DNA of 64,000 nucleotides from Leucaena leucocephala (GCA_037074615.1 CM073558.1:9362001-9426000); one strand, 5' to 3'. Counted from the stretch's first letter, positions 1 through 12,735 are shown. The notes: generated by a model not told the origin, from the letters alone. Numbers and translations are program-made.

Positions 1-738
1 AAAAGCATTTATCAGGTGTTTTAATCTACTGCAAATTATATTACAAATTCTGCATAACTCATTTTTATAATATGTCATTTTCATAAATTATTATATTAAA
101 TATAATAATTTACTGCCAAATTGTATCTGATTATGAGGTCCAGAGAATACTGTACTAAATTCTCATTCTTCAAAAATTTACATCAATTTATCAGGACTTC
201 AAATCAAAATTATGTGTTGTATTAAACTGATCAAAATAATTTTCTCTATTTACTAGTAAAATTTGGGATTGAAAGATTCTGGGCAGTTTTGGATCTTTTC
301 TGGCTCAACTTTCTATAATTACCATTTTGCCCCTGAATTTGTTAAAAATTACACTTTAGGCCCTTAACTTTTCATAATTACATTTAATAGCGTGAAGCTT
401 ATGTCTACTTTCATTTTTCTCCACGGAAGTTTTAGACACTTCAGTTTTGTCACTCTCTTTCTTCAAAATGACTATTATGCCTCCAAGGACTTTCACTATT
501 TACAATTTAGTCCTCATACTTTCATTATTTACGGTTTAGTCCCTGAACATCATCTGTATACTTCTAGAACTTTTGCTCAATAGAGCCTAGTTGCCTACCT
601 TATTCAGGCTACATATTGGGCTTATAGGCCTAAACCTTTATCTAATTATTATCTTTCTTTCTATTTATCATCACAATTATCTCTAAACCTCTTTTCTCTA
701 TCAGCTTATACAGATAGGAAAAAATTAGGATGTGACAG
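1..738 (-). mobile_element. Long-LTR family, partial copy cut by window edge
   Basis: This block lines up by eye with the high-coordinate part of the long LTR at 1706-4980 and with 51.8-52.4 kb. It shares a 'freely restated' series of segments, including the pyrimidine-rich stretches that repeat 'tttaggccc/ctta' and the closing motif AGGATGTGACA (the other copies end GGATATGACA or GGATATGATA). The copy starts outside the window, so its full length and target duplication cannot be seen. Orientation is taken from the minus-strand TATA boxes in its relatives. Short open frames inside have no recognisable product. Confidence 0.6.
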
Positions 739-1199
739 TATATATACATGTAAATGTATAGATAACTTATTACATTTGATAGGTTAAAGTTTTATTATGA
801 TAATTGAGTATATTATTTAGTTGTACAATGTTATATAATTTAATATATTTTATTTGATAAGAGATAATTAAGATAAGGAAAGTGTATAGTTGATATTAGG
901 TAGCTAGAAAGTTCTAGAAGTAGATAAAAAATGTGTAGAAGAGAGTTGAAAAGTGTAAAAATTGTAGAAAATAGAATATATAATCAATTGAAAAGATCCA
1001 CTAATTTTTATAAAAAGGACCTAAAAATAAAATAATACACATATTAATAAAAAAAGTATAAAACCTAGAAAAAATAAACTTATAAATCTAAATTATCTTA
1101 CTACCATGTGAAGAAAGAACTAAATAAAGAAAAGAGGAAGAAAAAATACAGGAGAAGGAAAAAGAGAGGAAGGCAAGAGTAAGAATGGGAGGAGTTGAT
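739..1199. other. No gene recognised; AT- and purine-rich spacer
   Basis: There is no sustained reading frame and no recognised repeat. The stretch near 1130-1190 is purine-rich on the plus strand. It lies between an LTR copy and a CACTA-like subterminal region. Confidence 0.5.
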
Positions 1200-1705
1200 A
1201 TATTTGTAGATATCAGGTGGAGTTTGAAGCAATTTTATGGACATTTGTAGCTGTTTTAAAATGCTACAAAGCATGAGAGGGAAATTTGAATTTTATATTT
1301 GAAACTTAATAGCATTTTTGTGGTTTATAGAGCACCTGGGAGGGAAATTTCATATTTAAAACTTTGTACCAGTTTTATTGACATTTATAGTGGTTTAGAA
1401 CCACTTCAAATATGTTCGAGTGAGTTTGCCCATGAGAGGGAAATTTGAATTTCATATTTAGAACTTTGTAGCGATTTTGTGGACATTTATAGAGGTTTAC
1501 AAATGTGAATTGTGTATTGGTTTTATGGACATTTGTAGCTGTTTACAAATGTGAACTTTGTAGAGTTTTATGGACATTTGTAGCGGTTTAGAACCCCTGT
1601 AAAATTCCCTCACTTTTCCATTCTTCTGGCACGAATATTTGCAGTGGTTTGGATCGGAGCAAACTTTAGGGCCAACTTGGCGCCATATTTGTTGCAGTTG
1701 TAGCC
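1200..1705. repeat. CACTA-like subterminal repeats (interrupted element)
   Basis: A motif of the type ACATTTGTAGCGGTTT recurs at least five times with variation (for example near 1239, 1384, 1486, 1528 and 1577), and the phrase 'gagagggaaatttgaat' also recurs. Arrays of short direct and inverted GTAGCGG/CCGCTAC motifs are typical of the subterminal regions of plant CACTA transposons. The block is cut at 1705 by the LTR at 1706-4980 and appears to resume at 4981, so this is one element end split by the LTR. Confidence 0.5.
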
Positions 1706-4700
1706 TATAACATCCTTACTTTTATACATCTTAGGGACCATTCAGTAGTATTTAGAACCACTTACAAGACCTTGGAAGTCCATTAGCCAAATCTATAATT
1801 TTTCTCTTTCTCAGGTTACTATTCATATGGTATTCCAGATTACGCAACGAAATTCAAAAATTATAATTAATTCTAGAAAAAATCAAAATGAAGTCGTTAA
1901 AAAAGATACATGAATATAACATCTTAAAATTTAAGGAAAAAATAATTTCCAGACCAAATGATTAGCCAATTAATACAATTTATTCGTTGAAGTTTACTGT
2001 TCATTTGATCAAAAACTCTGGAAACAGATTATGGTCCCTTACTTTGAAAATTCATTTCTCTTGATATACACATCCAAATGAAATGTTCTACCTTTGAATT
2101 TAAAGCTCTGGATGTGTGTTACATGCTCACAAAATTTTGTGAAATATTTCCTTTACTTACTAAGCCAAACTAAAGCCACAATAAAACTGCTTTAGGACCT
2201 ACGTTTTACCATTTCAAATTCCTTTCTTTCACTTTCAATAATTATTCTAGCATACATAAATCATCTCTTTTGCCTTTTATAAACTCATATACATCATGGG
2301 GTTATGTAATAATTGTTTCATACAATCTCATCATATAAATAGATACTTTACATGGCTTTTACATACATGGAGTACATAGCATATGCTAACATCTTAAATA
2401 CTTCACTTTTCTTCTTCCATGCTTTATCTCTTCTCTATGCATACATTATCCATCATGCTTAACCTAAATTGGTTGGTTATGGGAGAGTGAGGCTCTAGGG
2501 AATCTCAGTAGCAAACATTACCACTTAAATATGCAAGATGGATGCTAATGCATGATATGTAATTTCATTAACTTTCTTTGATTAGTGACATGCCATCATG
2601 CTATATACTTTTACATAAAGTGCATGACCATGGAAAACATGTTATTCACAATACATTCAACATCATTTATCATGTCACAACATCATTCAAATATCATATA
2701 CATGTCAACACATAAGCATACCACATCAAGCACATAAAGAGGTAAGTCCACTACCTTGCACTTAAGCTTTCCTCTTGACCTTTAGCCCTTGCTCCCTAGC
2801 TTTCCAACCATGAAGCATTTATGTCCATCAGTTCCCAACATCTTCTTGGATGTTTCATGGTTCTAAACACATTCATATTCATCACATAACTCATTAGGAC
2901 TCATGAACTCCAACCATGTTTAAGACTAACTTTGTTACACTCTTTATTGTCATAACTTTCTCTAATTTTTACTAATCCACTTGGCCCTTAAACCAATTGA
3001 TTTCTTTACTTTACCCTACACAATTTCATCTTTTGAATCCATTTATGAGCTTAGAATCATGAAATTCCAGCTCCTTCATGGCCTACTGTACAGAACTAAA
3101 CATAAGCATACAATTCTTTCAAAAATTCTCATTTTGATTCTAATGCTTCCCATACTTATTTCTCCACTTTACCCCACACAACTTTTCATTTTAAAACCAT
3201 TGGGACCATCAAAATCTTGAAATTCCAATCACTTTTCATGTGAGTGAACAGTAACTGTAAGGAATCTCAAATACTACAACCTTGAGATTTTAATGTTTCC
3301 AAGGTTCAAAACCTTTCCAATCCTACACAAAATCATCATCTAAATTAAATGGAAGCATTAAATCATTGAAATTCCATTTCCTTCCCTCATGAACAGTGCA
3401 TACCGTACAGGTTCCATTAAGGTAAAGTCAAGAATATCAACTTAATTCAACAACCAATCACTTAACTAGCCTGTTTAAGCTTCAATCATATGCTTCTAAC
3501 TTTAATTTCTTCTTTTCCCTTTCATCTAAGGTTTTTGGGCAGAACCACCCCTCAGAAAAATATTAACTTTTCTCCCATGAAAACCCTAAGTTCAAGCTCC
3601 CAAATCAAAGGAAAATAAGCTATGAGAGATTGCTTACCTTTAATCTCTAGCTTGTTTGAACTTTGGTACCTTGAATCTTCTTTGTCTTGGCTTGATTTTT
3701 CATTTTGCAAGAGTTTCCCCAAGGGTCCATGAAGCCACGGTTTTTATGCAGAAATGAGGGGGTATTTATAGCCAAAATCCAAGAAAAATCAATGGCCAAG
3801 ATTGATTTGGTTACTATTTGATCTAAAGGCTCACATTTAATCTTGGATTTTACTTTTTCATAAAAAAATAATTATGACATCATATGGGATAGCTCATGGG
3901 ACACCTCATGGGGGTATATGGCATGCTTATAACCGATCAGAGCAGTTTCATAACAACCGGACTGCTTTCTATTCTAAATTTTTTATAATATACCAGGATA
4001 TGTATTCTGTCCTAGAAATAAATATCTAGGCTTCTCATACCATTAACATGGTTATACTGAATATTTATCTGCCATCCATCCCTTGAAAAATGACCAAAAT
4101 ACCCTTGGTGTCCTTTCTTGCACTGTACTAACCCTACGGGTATAATTGTCATTTCACCCCTTTTTACTACCTCGGTGTATATTGGCTCTAAATAATCATA
4201 TTTATACTATGTACCATGTTTGTGGCCTATCCAAAATGACCTCTATCCATCACTGGTATAGTATGGGCATCCAGGGGTATTTTCATAATTTCACACTTTT
4301 CCTGGACTACTCTAGACTCTGGCCCACTTAACTATGGTGCCATTTGGGCCTTGGTTTGGGCTCATTGCCTTTATGCCCTTTATGGTACAAATCCCAATAC
4401 ACCTATCTCGATCCTATTTATCGGGTATTCTATTTTACCGTAAAATCCTGTATGGCTTCTACAGGATTCCTTTTCTGACTCTGTCAATTTTATAAATTCT
4501 TATATTAAATATAAGAATTTTCTGTAAAGTTTTATCTGATTCTGAGATCTGAAAAATAATGCAATAATTTCTTCTGACTTTAGGAATTTATATCAATTAA
4601 TCGGGACCTCAAATCGAAATTCTGACTCCTTAAACTGACCAGAATAACTTTGTCTATCTACTGGTAAAATTTGAGTCTAATTTGATTCCGAGCATTTTTT

Positions 4701-4980
4701 AGCCTTTTTCGATTCAACTTTCTCATAATTATATTTAGGTCCCTAACTTTTTGCTTATTTATATTTAGGTCCCTAAACTTTTAAAAATTACCACTTTTAG
4801 CCCAACTTTTGTTTCTACTTTACCTTTTGGCTTTTAAACTTTTCTATTTTTTGTTTAGGTCCCTTTCTTCTTTCAAGACCCATTTAACCTTTATTATCTC
4901 TTCTGATTATCGTCATAATCCTTTCCAAACCTCTATCCACTATTAGTATTATACAGATAGGGAAAAATCAGGATATGACA
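1706..4980 (-). mobile_element. Solo LTR of a long-LTR retrotransposon (about 3.3 kb)
   Basis: The plus-strand ends are TATAACATCC and GGATATGACA, imperfect inverted repeats of each other and matching the ends of a second copy at 47,101-52,436 (TGAAACATCC... and GGATATGATA). The two copies align almost throughout, for example the AGGTAAGTCCACTACC and GGTTGGTTATGGGA(G/A)(A/G)G stretches. Flanking five bases are TAGCC on the left and TAACC on the right, a 4/5 target duplication. A TATAAATACCCCCT box on the minus strand sets the direction of transcription. No gag or pol is present, so it is a solo LTR. An LTR this long suggests a gypsy (Tat/Ogre or Athila-like) or unclassified non-autonomous family; the family name is inference. 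Confidence 0.7.
3761..3770 (-). promoter_or_regulatory. Probable LTR TATA box
   Basis: On the minus strand this reads TATAAATACC followed by CCCTCA. The same motif occupies the corresponding place in the copies at about 51,136 and 59,138, so it is conserved across three LTR copies. It would put the retroelement transcript start near 3730. Confidence 0.55.
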
Positions 4981-5022
4981 TAACCGCTGCAGCTCTCAGT
5001 TATTTTTTGTAGGGAATGATTT
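4981..5022. repeat. CACTA-like right end, continuation after LTR
   Basis: Removing the LTR joins ...GTTGTAGCC to GCTGCAGCTC..., restoring a GTAGCCGCTGC motif like those at 1200-1705. The end TTTTTTGTAGGGAATG resembles a decayed TTTTTGTAGTAGTG terminus, the mirror of the CACTACTAC ends seen elsewhere in this window. Confidence 0.4.
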
Positions 5023-5378
5023 CTTGATTTCAAATTTGTCAATTGCAATACTAATTCTAACCTTGTGTATTTTCTTTACTTCCTAGGTACAATGGCATCC
5101 TTGTATCACTGTGCAAACTTTTACATATCGAAAGAGAATTGTGGCAATGACTTTTACCTCATATCATGAAACTTATCCAGAATCCTATCCCAGATATTAT
5201 TTTTTAAAAAGTCCTCATTTTCGGATAAATGAGTCATTCTAATTTCACCATGCTAGATCTAATTTGTATAATTTTTTCGCATCATAAATAACATACTATC
5301 TTATTTCACAAATATCAACCAGTTACTATTTAAACAATTGACACAAGGATAGAAATACAACACATCACTTAGATGCAT
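5023..5378. other. No gene recognised
   Basis: AT-rich spacer between two transposon insertions. I see no sustained reading frame, repeat or RNA gene. Confidence 0.5.
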
Positions 5379-7119
5379 TGTCATATCCCAATTTTTGGGA
5401 AAAATAGTAAAAGTCCCTGTGGGCATAAAGAAGAAGTAAGAGGTGTTTCTTGGGAATCGAGCCACCATAGTGCTTGGGCTTGGCTAGAAACCCAAGATAG
5501 CAATCCAAGAGCCCAAAAACGTAGGCCCAAGGATTATGGAGTTTAAGAGGTATTAAAATAATATTTTAGTACTTTTCAATAAAGTAAAGTGACCCGGTCA
5601 AAGATAGAACTAGGGAAAGTGATATGGAATCATAAAGTGGCATAAAAGGGACCTACAAGGCGCCACATGGCATTATTATAGGAAAAGAAGAAAAGTTAAG
5701 GACACATGTCATGAGATTAGAAAAAGGAGAAGAAGTAAAAAGGACACGTGACATAATCTCGGTTGCTCATTCCAGGAAAAAACTCTGGAATTCTCTGGAG
5801 AAGATAAGTCAGCTGGTGAGGTGTCCCAAGGGCCCCACCAATTTTACCACATACCCCCTAAGGTGTCCTTGGATGATGTCATAATGGTGAGTCATCAAGG
5901 AGGATGTCATCGTGATGATGCAGGCAAAGCTTCTTGAGGAAGCTAAGCGATCTGGGCTACTCATCACAATTTGATTTGAGCCATTCATTCCCCTTCCACT
6001 CACCTATAAATAGGCCACCCCTCCCTTCATGTTATGCATGGCCAAGGAGCAAAAGAAAGAAGAGAAAGAAGAGAGAAAGAGAAAGAAAGGAAGGAGTTAT
6101 GGTGGAGCCAGGAGTAGTTCAAGGAGCTTAGGGACTAGGCAAAGCTTAGGAATGAGGTAAGTAAGTTATCTAGTCCCTACTTTAATAAAGTAGATGATTG
6201 CTCTTAGTGGTTAGAATAGACAAATATCTCTATTAATAAAGGTAGCTAAAGAGAGAAAGAAGGTTAGGGGAATGTCAGAGTAAGGATATTACCCCTAGTT
6301 AAGCATGAGGTAAGTAGAGCTATACTGGATAATAATAAAGATATTATTATGCTATGTATAGGCTCTTACTTATGAGAAGAAAGGACCTTAGAGACAAGGC
6401 TAAGAGATGGAAGGAAAGGCTACATGCCAGGTAGTAAATTTACCTACTTGTATGTTTATACTGCTTAGATATTTTATGTGATGTTTTCTTACCTTGATGA
6501 TGTGAGACATGTATGATTAAGTAATGCTCTGTTTCTTTTTATGCTATGGCCATATGTTATAATTAAGTAACATGGAAACATGTATGTTATCATGATGTAA
6601 GCATGATCATTAAGTACACACATAGTAACATCATGCATATAGTTGCATACATTGTATGATTTCTGTTTGCTATTGAGATTTCCCTAGAAATCTCATCCCC
6701 TTCCATGTAATCCCAATCCCATAGGTATGTTAGAAGATGACTGAAGAAGCATGAAGAGAAGCTGGGGATTGGATAGTACAAATGTTGGGACCAAAATGCT
6801 GAAATCAGGGATAAATGCTGGATGAACAGTACTTCAAATGTTTACTGACATTGACCTGGTCAAGGCGTGGTCAATGAGTTATTTTTTTCCTAAAAGAGCA
6901 TTAAGTTATCTTTGTGTAGCAACTTGAACCACTTCATTTCAATTTTTCTAAAATTAGTTATGATTTTTCGAAGTCAGGTCACTCAGCTGGAATATACACA
7001 GTGAACATTACTTGCTAAGAGTAAAATTCTAGATTGAGTAATCTGACTTCCATAGCCTTAAAAGTGGTTCCATATGCTACCGTTTGGTCCCTAAGATGTA
7101 TGAAAAGAAGGATGTTTCA
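5379..7119 (+). mobile_element. Solo LTR related to the long-LTR family, plus orientation (1.74 kb)
   Basis: It begins TGTCATATCC and ends GGATGTTTCA, the reverse complement of the ends of the long LTRs at 1706-4980 and 47,101-52,436, so it lies in the opposite orientation. The last 250 bases match their first 250 (the 'atcataactaatttt' and 'gaagtggtt' segments in reverse complement), but the middle differs and the whole is half as long. Flanks are TGCAT on the left and CGCAT on the right, a 4/5 target duplication. A TATA box at 6005 and a purine-rich R/U5-like region at 6050-6110 fit plus-strand transcription. It is best read as a sister subfamily. Confidence 0.65.
6005..6012 (+). promoter_or_regulatory. 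Probable LTR TATA box
   Basis: TATAAATA in the context CACC-TATAAATA-GGCCACC, within the solo LTR at 5379-7119. It would start a transcript near 6040, just ahead of the AGAAAGAAGAG purine tract. Confidence 0.5.
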
Positions 7120-7199
7120 CGCATGATCTCAACAAATTAGATAAACCTTTCAACCACATTCTCATGTTTCTTAGTAATTCTCTTAGCTTTAATCTAATT

Positions 7200-7910
7200 A
7201 TGACCAATTATTCTACATTGTCATTTAACATAGTTGTCAAATTAAAGGAATACCTTTTATATCTTATAAAATTTTTGGAAAAGTTTACCCTTAAATATAA
7301 ACTATCTCAAATAACAATATAAGTCAATAAACCAACATAGCAACAAGCAACAAGCAACAAACCATTTTCAACTAACTCTATTCACCATTACCAAAGATCT
7401 CCTTTTAGAGTAAAAGTTCTGAGTTCAAAATAAAAAAAACTAAAATAAAGTCGATTATTCATCAAACTTTATAACTAAGTTTATTGTTAACCAAAGTTTT
7501 TAACTTAATTTATAACTTGCCTAAATAATATTCATATTGCTCAAACACAAAAAAATGCTAAATAAATATCTAACAAATAATGGCAGTTTTGGTAATATTA
7601 AAAAATTTGATAACTTTTAATGGCAGTTTTGGGAAAAATGCTAATAAAAGTACTTATCAAGGTAGTTTTTAGTAAAACTGCTATTAAAAGTACTTACCTG
7701 GGTGGTTTTTTAAACACCAAACACCATTTTTTTACCGTGGTGTGCTACTTTTAATGGAGTTTGTTTAGAAAAACCACCATTAAAAGATTATTAACAGCAA
7801 TTTATTTACAAAAAGGCTACTACCTTTTTTTTAATGACATATTTTGCTATAACCACCATAAACTGGAGCTGTTAAAAGTCCTTGTCAGTATCTTATATTT
7901 AGTGTTAGGG
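7200..7910 (-). repeat. CACTA-like subterminal region, inverted copy of 32.3-32.7 kb
   Basis: From 7590 to 7830 the motif AATGGCAGTTTT and its complement AAAACCACCATTAAAAG alternate, a typical CACTA subterminal array. The stretch 7200-7430, read on the minus strand, matches 32,510-32,720: the segments around AAAAGGAGATCTTTGG, TTTATAAAATA and CCTTTAATTTGACAACTATG are shared in order. It is therefore a fragment of the same element family as the Transposase_24 copies at 29-33 kb, in reverse orientation. No TIR can be placed at either edge. Confidence 0.5.
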
Positions 7911-9162
7911 ACTTTAGCACATGCACCTTTAAGGATTCACATGACATTTTCTTGACACAATTAACCAATAAACACCATTATCAGTTGCCTAATAACATAC
8001 TGGCTATCCTTTGTTCTTAAGGTTAGTTGCATTGTATACATCCCATTGACCTACCTCAATTGCATGGTTATTATACTCTTCACTACTCCACAACACATTT
8101 GTAGGTTAAAAAAGTGACAAATGACCTCAAAAAAAGCAAAACAAATCAAAATAATTAAATAATCTGTGAAATTCATGCTTACCTATAACATCTAAAACAC
8201 CCTACTTAAATTTTCACCAAAAAAAAATAATAATTTGCACACACTACAATTGCATTACTATGGTAATACATGAAACAACCTATTTATTTCATATAATGAT
8301 TATAACCATGATAAAAAAGCGACAACCTTATTGAAGGCTATAATGCTTATAAAAAGAACCATACTTACCTCGCGCCCTTAATCATGTTGGGAAAAAGTAC
8401 TCAGCCCTTAACATGGGGATAAAAATTCCCGATGTACCTGATTAACAGACATTATATAAAATAACATACCAAAAAAATCACTAAATTCACGAATTGAATA
8501 ATATCCACTAACAACTCACTTATTCAAATGCAACTGCTACAATGTTCAGCTATGGGTTTACGGCCCTCAGGGAAGTCAATAAAAATATCCATAGCTAAAA
8601 GGAGCTGAATAGTCCAGTAATAATAATAGTGCAAAAATAAACTACTAGTAGTCCAAAAGAATATCATGGTTCCTAGGTGTCAATTAAATGTAAGGGAAAC
8701 ATAAATTTCAAAATCAGAGCACGCTCATTAGTGTAGGTGACCTCACGCATCCGGTGCCATCCCGCACAACTGCTCTCCCCTGAAATTAATGAAGTAATGG
8801 AATGAGACAACTGTTTCAGTATCATAAATCCTACACACCTTACCTACCAGCAGACTTACGAGGTGCCAGGTAGGAGTAACAGTTCAAAATCAATAGTTAG
8901 CAATAGCATATGAATATCAAGCAGACCTACATATCATCAAAGATCACATTATGTCATAATATTCAATCTAAACAACAAGGCATCATAATTGTCACATTAT
9001 CACGATATATTAAATTTTTAGTTCTAACTTATATCCTCCTTATAATTATTGTCTGAACCTATAAGCTAATTAATACCCACGTCATAACTGACTCTCATAA
9101 GCTCTTCACAAGTGTTATGCGAACTGACTTTGCTCGGTAGAGCACACAACAATCATAAGGTT
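7911..9162. other. No gene recognised
   Basis: There is no sustained reading frame. A less AT-rich stretch at 8700-8890 looks unlike its surroundings and may be a fragment of an old retroelement, but I recognise no motif in it. Confidence 0.4.
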
Positions 9163-10047
9163 CATTACTACAAAATATACTTTTAACGTCGCTAATTAAC
9201 ATAAGCTTTTGTGTAAAGTGACATTAGAAAAAAAATATGGTAACCTTTTCATAATATTTTGAAGATTTTTAACGTTACTTATTTGGAAAATCGATGTCAT
9301 ATTGCTTCCAAGGAACAAAAATGATGAAAAAGGGATACAAACAATGTCGCTTTTGAAAAAAGTGATCTTGTTTATACTTTTCTTTTTAAGGTTGTTTTTT
9401 TTAAACATCAGAAGTTAAAAGTTATATCAATTTAAATTTTAACAATATCGCTTGGAAAAAATGATCTTGTTTATATTTTTAATGTTGATTTTTTTAAAAA
9501 AATGACATTAAAAGTCCTATCAATTTAAATTTTAACAGCATCGCTTTTTTAAAAAAGCCATGTTGTGTATACTTTCAAGGTTATTTTTTTAAAAATTCAA
9601 ATCAAAAGTCACATCAGTTTGAATTTCAACCTAGTCGCCCTTGTGTTTGTTATTTCACTCTCACTTTTTATAAATTCTCATCTTGGTCCCCCACCACTGC
9701 CTCACTACCAGAACTTCTTCCTCATGTCACTACTAGTGTTTCCCAACATTTTTTGGCCCTTTGCACCTCTATTTGTTCTCGTCATCGTTATTGTAAGTTT
9801 TTGAAACTTTTTTGCTCTTTATATCGTCTAGTTGTCTCTTTTTCAAAGTTTGTTGTTCTTTTATATTTGACAAAATCTATTGCTAATGGTGTTCATAGAT
9901 CTAGGCTTCAAAGTAAAGAAAAGAGGCAGATCTTTAATTTATCTCACCAAAAACAACGAGATAGGTAAGACTAAAATAGTTCTATGGATATCTCTACATT
10001 TTGACTCTCTCTCATACATTGACTCTCTCTTCCTCCTTCATTGTTGG
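9163..10047 (+). mobile_element. CACTA-like element, left end with subterminal repeats
   Basis: The block opens with CATTACTACAAAATATAC, a close match to the clean CACTA terminus at 60,003 (CACTACTACAAAATATGC). Repeats of the form TTTAACGTCGCT, AACAATGTCGCTTTT and AACAATATCGCTTGG follow, interleaved with AAGTGATCTTGTTTATAC-like units up to about 9600. A 'tcttggtccccc-accactgcctcac' stretch near 9680 resembles the 'tgtggtcccc-accccaccaccat' stretch near 26,760 and a similar one at 28,415, both just inside other CACTA ends. The short frames at 9565-9968 are probably leader or first-exon DNA of the element. The copia element at 10,048 interrupts it. Confidence 0.5.
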
Positions 10048-10453
10048 TGAAGAATTTTGGGCGTACCTAAGATGGTTTCTTTTCCACTGAGATACCCACA
10101 AGCAACCGGAGTACCTTGTATGTACTCTAGTATGTTTCACAACAAATTCACCCACAGATGAAGACCGGAGCATCATATACCTGAAGAAAGAATACCAGAG
10201 TGCCTATGAAAAAATGATGCATATGCTCTATGGTTTTCTACCTGTATATATGTATACATGCGCATGAACCAAGAGGGGAAAATGGGATTCAAAAGAAAAA
10301 TAACTTCCCCCGCTCCTATGTATCCGGTGGCCATTTTTTTCATATGGGGTATATTACACATATATATCCCACTCTCTCCCTTGTTCTCATAATAGCCCCC
10401 AATGCTATTAGGTTTGGGTTTAACCCACTAAAGGTGGATCAGCCCACTTTTCA
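10048..10453 (-). repeat. 3' LTR of the copia element (with adjacent polypurine tract)
   Basis: It aligns with 17,256-17,659 from TGAAGAATTTTGGG to CCCACTTTTCA, including the shared segments CCACTGAGATACCCACA and GCGCATGAACCAAGAGG. The ends are TG and CA. On the minus strand the bases next to it read GTGAGTGGGAGATCA, a good polypurine tract, which fixes this copy as the 3' LTR. Confidence 0.85.
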
Positions 10454-11226
10454 TGATCTCCCACTCACATTTAGTGTGTTAGATATCATGGGTCCAATCT
10501 CATTCTCTTCCTTATTTCATACTAGGTGCTTTGTCATGACCGTGTAGGCATGACGTATCCATTCCAAGAGTTTGTACTAGAAATCCCTTTTATAGAGACC
10601 AGCACAAAACAACCCATTAGTGCAGCTTCATTAAAATAAGTTATAGTGCCTTGAATGTCCTAGATTTTCCTATATACACTTTTCTTATGGCTAATCTAAT
10701 CCCTCTTGAGTCAGTGCACAGCTCAGATAGTCTCCACTTATGCATAGTATCCATACTCATGAAATTAACAAAATAATATCACAAGGGACCAGTCACAAAC
10801 ACTAGCATGGATGTGTATATTCTGGCAATCTTTATTTCACCCATATATCATTTTGATATGAATTAACCACTTTCCTAGCATAATACCTTTGGTTCATATA
10901 TAATTTGACTATAGGACATATATTAAAGTAGCAATCGCTAAAACATATCTCCATAATACTGTCAAAGTCAAAGGACATTATTAAAATAATGATACCTTTC
11001 TGTAACTCATACAACAATGAAGCAAGGATTGATTCACTAGCTTTCAATTTATGGTTCTTTAGCACATATAGTATAAATCACATATTACGGTGGTTCTCTT
11101 CAACCTGTACGACATACTAGACATTGTATACTTTTACCCAGACATATAAGTAATAATAAATGACATGATATCATTAATAAATATAAAAGTATTATATACA
11201 GTCTGTAACTTTATATTTTTTGTATG
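10454..11226. other. Copia 3' internal spacer, no coding signal
   Basis: This lies between the pol stop at 11,227 and the polypurine tract. It holds no recognisable domain, and I see no env-like reading frame. Confidence 0.5.
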
Positions 11227-12735
11227 CTAATGGCTTTTACATGTTTCTTTGCCTATTAGCTTGGTCAAGGGGTCTGCAACCATACATTTGGTTGAAATAT
11301 ACTATACAGTTATAATTTTCTGTGCTATATAATCTCTCACAAAGTTATACTTTATATCAATATGTTTGGTCTTACTGTGATACTTAGGGTTTTTGGTGTA
11401 GGTTATAGCTGCAGTATTGTCACAGTGTATCAACACTGGATTGGTACTCTCGTTCCTAAATCTTAGGTATTTGATAAATCTCTTTAGCCAAATGACCTCT
11501 TGTGCTACTACAATGCATGCCAAAACTCAGCTTCCATAGAGTGTAAAGCGACACGCGTTTGCTTCTTGCTACTCTAACATATAGCACAGTTATTAAGAAA
11601 GAAGGTGTATCCTGAAGTCGATCTTCGTTCTTCTTCATCACAGCCTATATTAGCATCAGAATATCCAATTAGGCACATATCGCTTCCTTGATAACACAAC
11701 GCATATTCAGTTGTGCCCTTTAAGTATCTCAAGATCCTCTTTACTACTTTCTAGTATTTCTCATTGGGGTTAGACTGGAATCTGCTAACTAGCCCTACAG
11801 CATAACAAATATCTGGTGTTGTACACATTATTGCATACATCAAGCTACCAATGTCACTGGCATATGGAACTCTTTCCATTTGCTTTTTATCTAATTCAGT
11901 TTTAGGACACATGTTAGAACTCAAGGCCACTCTAGTGGCTATAGGGATATCCATGGGATTGCATTCACTCATATTGAATCGCTCAAGTATCTTCTTGATA
12001 TAATTCTCTTGTGAAAGAGTGAGGATTCTCTTGGAACGATTCCTTCAAATCTTTACTCGAAGTATATATTCTGCTTCACCCATGTCTTTCATATCGAAAT
12101 TTGATGAAAGTCATTCTTTAATAGCTATCACCGAGTCAAGACTATTTCCAACTAAGAGTATATCATCTACGTATAAGGATAATATCACAAAGTTACCCTC
12201 AAACCGGTCAACGTAGACACAATGGTCTTCCTCTATCATCTGGAAGTTATATGAGGTAATCGCTTTGAGAAACCTCAAGTACCACTGTTTGGATGACTGT
12301 TTTAATCCATAAATGGATCTTTTGAGTTTACACTTGCGTTCAAACCCTTTTTCAATGAAACCTATTTGTTGTTACATATACATTTCTTCATCCATATCAC
12401 CATTTAGGAATGTAGTTTTTACATCCATCTGATGTAACTCTAAGTTTAAACTGTTTACTATTGCCAGAATAAGTCTTATTGAATTGAAGCGCACAATAGG
12501 TGAAAAAGTATCCTCATAATATATACCTTCCTATTATGTATATCCCTTTGCAACTAATCAAGCTTTGAATTTGTCAATTGATCTATCCACCTTTCTCTTG
12601 ATTTTGAGAACCTACTTGTTCCCAATGGCTTTACGCCCTTTTAACAAATCAACCAATTCCCAAACTTGATTTTTCATCATTGAATCCATTTCCTCTTTCA
12701 TTGCTTTCTTCCATTCCTCCTTCGCATGACTTACT
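11227..12735 (-). pseudogene. Copia reverse transcriptase and RNase H (pol C-terminus), broken
   Basis: On the minus strand, the segment around 12,690 gives EEWKKAMKEEMDSM and VWELV, the usual start of a Copia RT. The catalytic YVDD box is intact at 12,162-12,173 within LSLYVDDILLVGN. Downstream come SIYGLKQS, then YASDIGSLMYAI and DICYAVGLVSRF (about 11,790-11,880), then the RNase H segment with WLKRF, the acidic CDNTAAI box (about 11,430) and KTKHIDIKYNFVRD. The frame ends with VADPLTKLI just before a TAG at 11,227-11,229, the standard Copia pol C-terminus. In-frame stops and frameshifts occur several times, for example after MYM near 12,375 and before YISTKC near 11,300, so no full enzyme can be made. 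Confidence 0.88.

Noticed and set aside
6590..6781. Minus-strand frame inside the solo LTR at 5379-7119
   Set aside because: It opposes the predicted LTR transcription and has no conserved features.
10173..10547. Open frames within the copia LTRs (also 17,211-17,888)
   Set aside because: They lie in LTR sequence; the frames on both strands are short and not maintained between the two LTRs.
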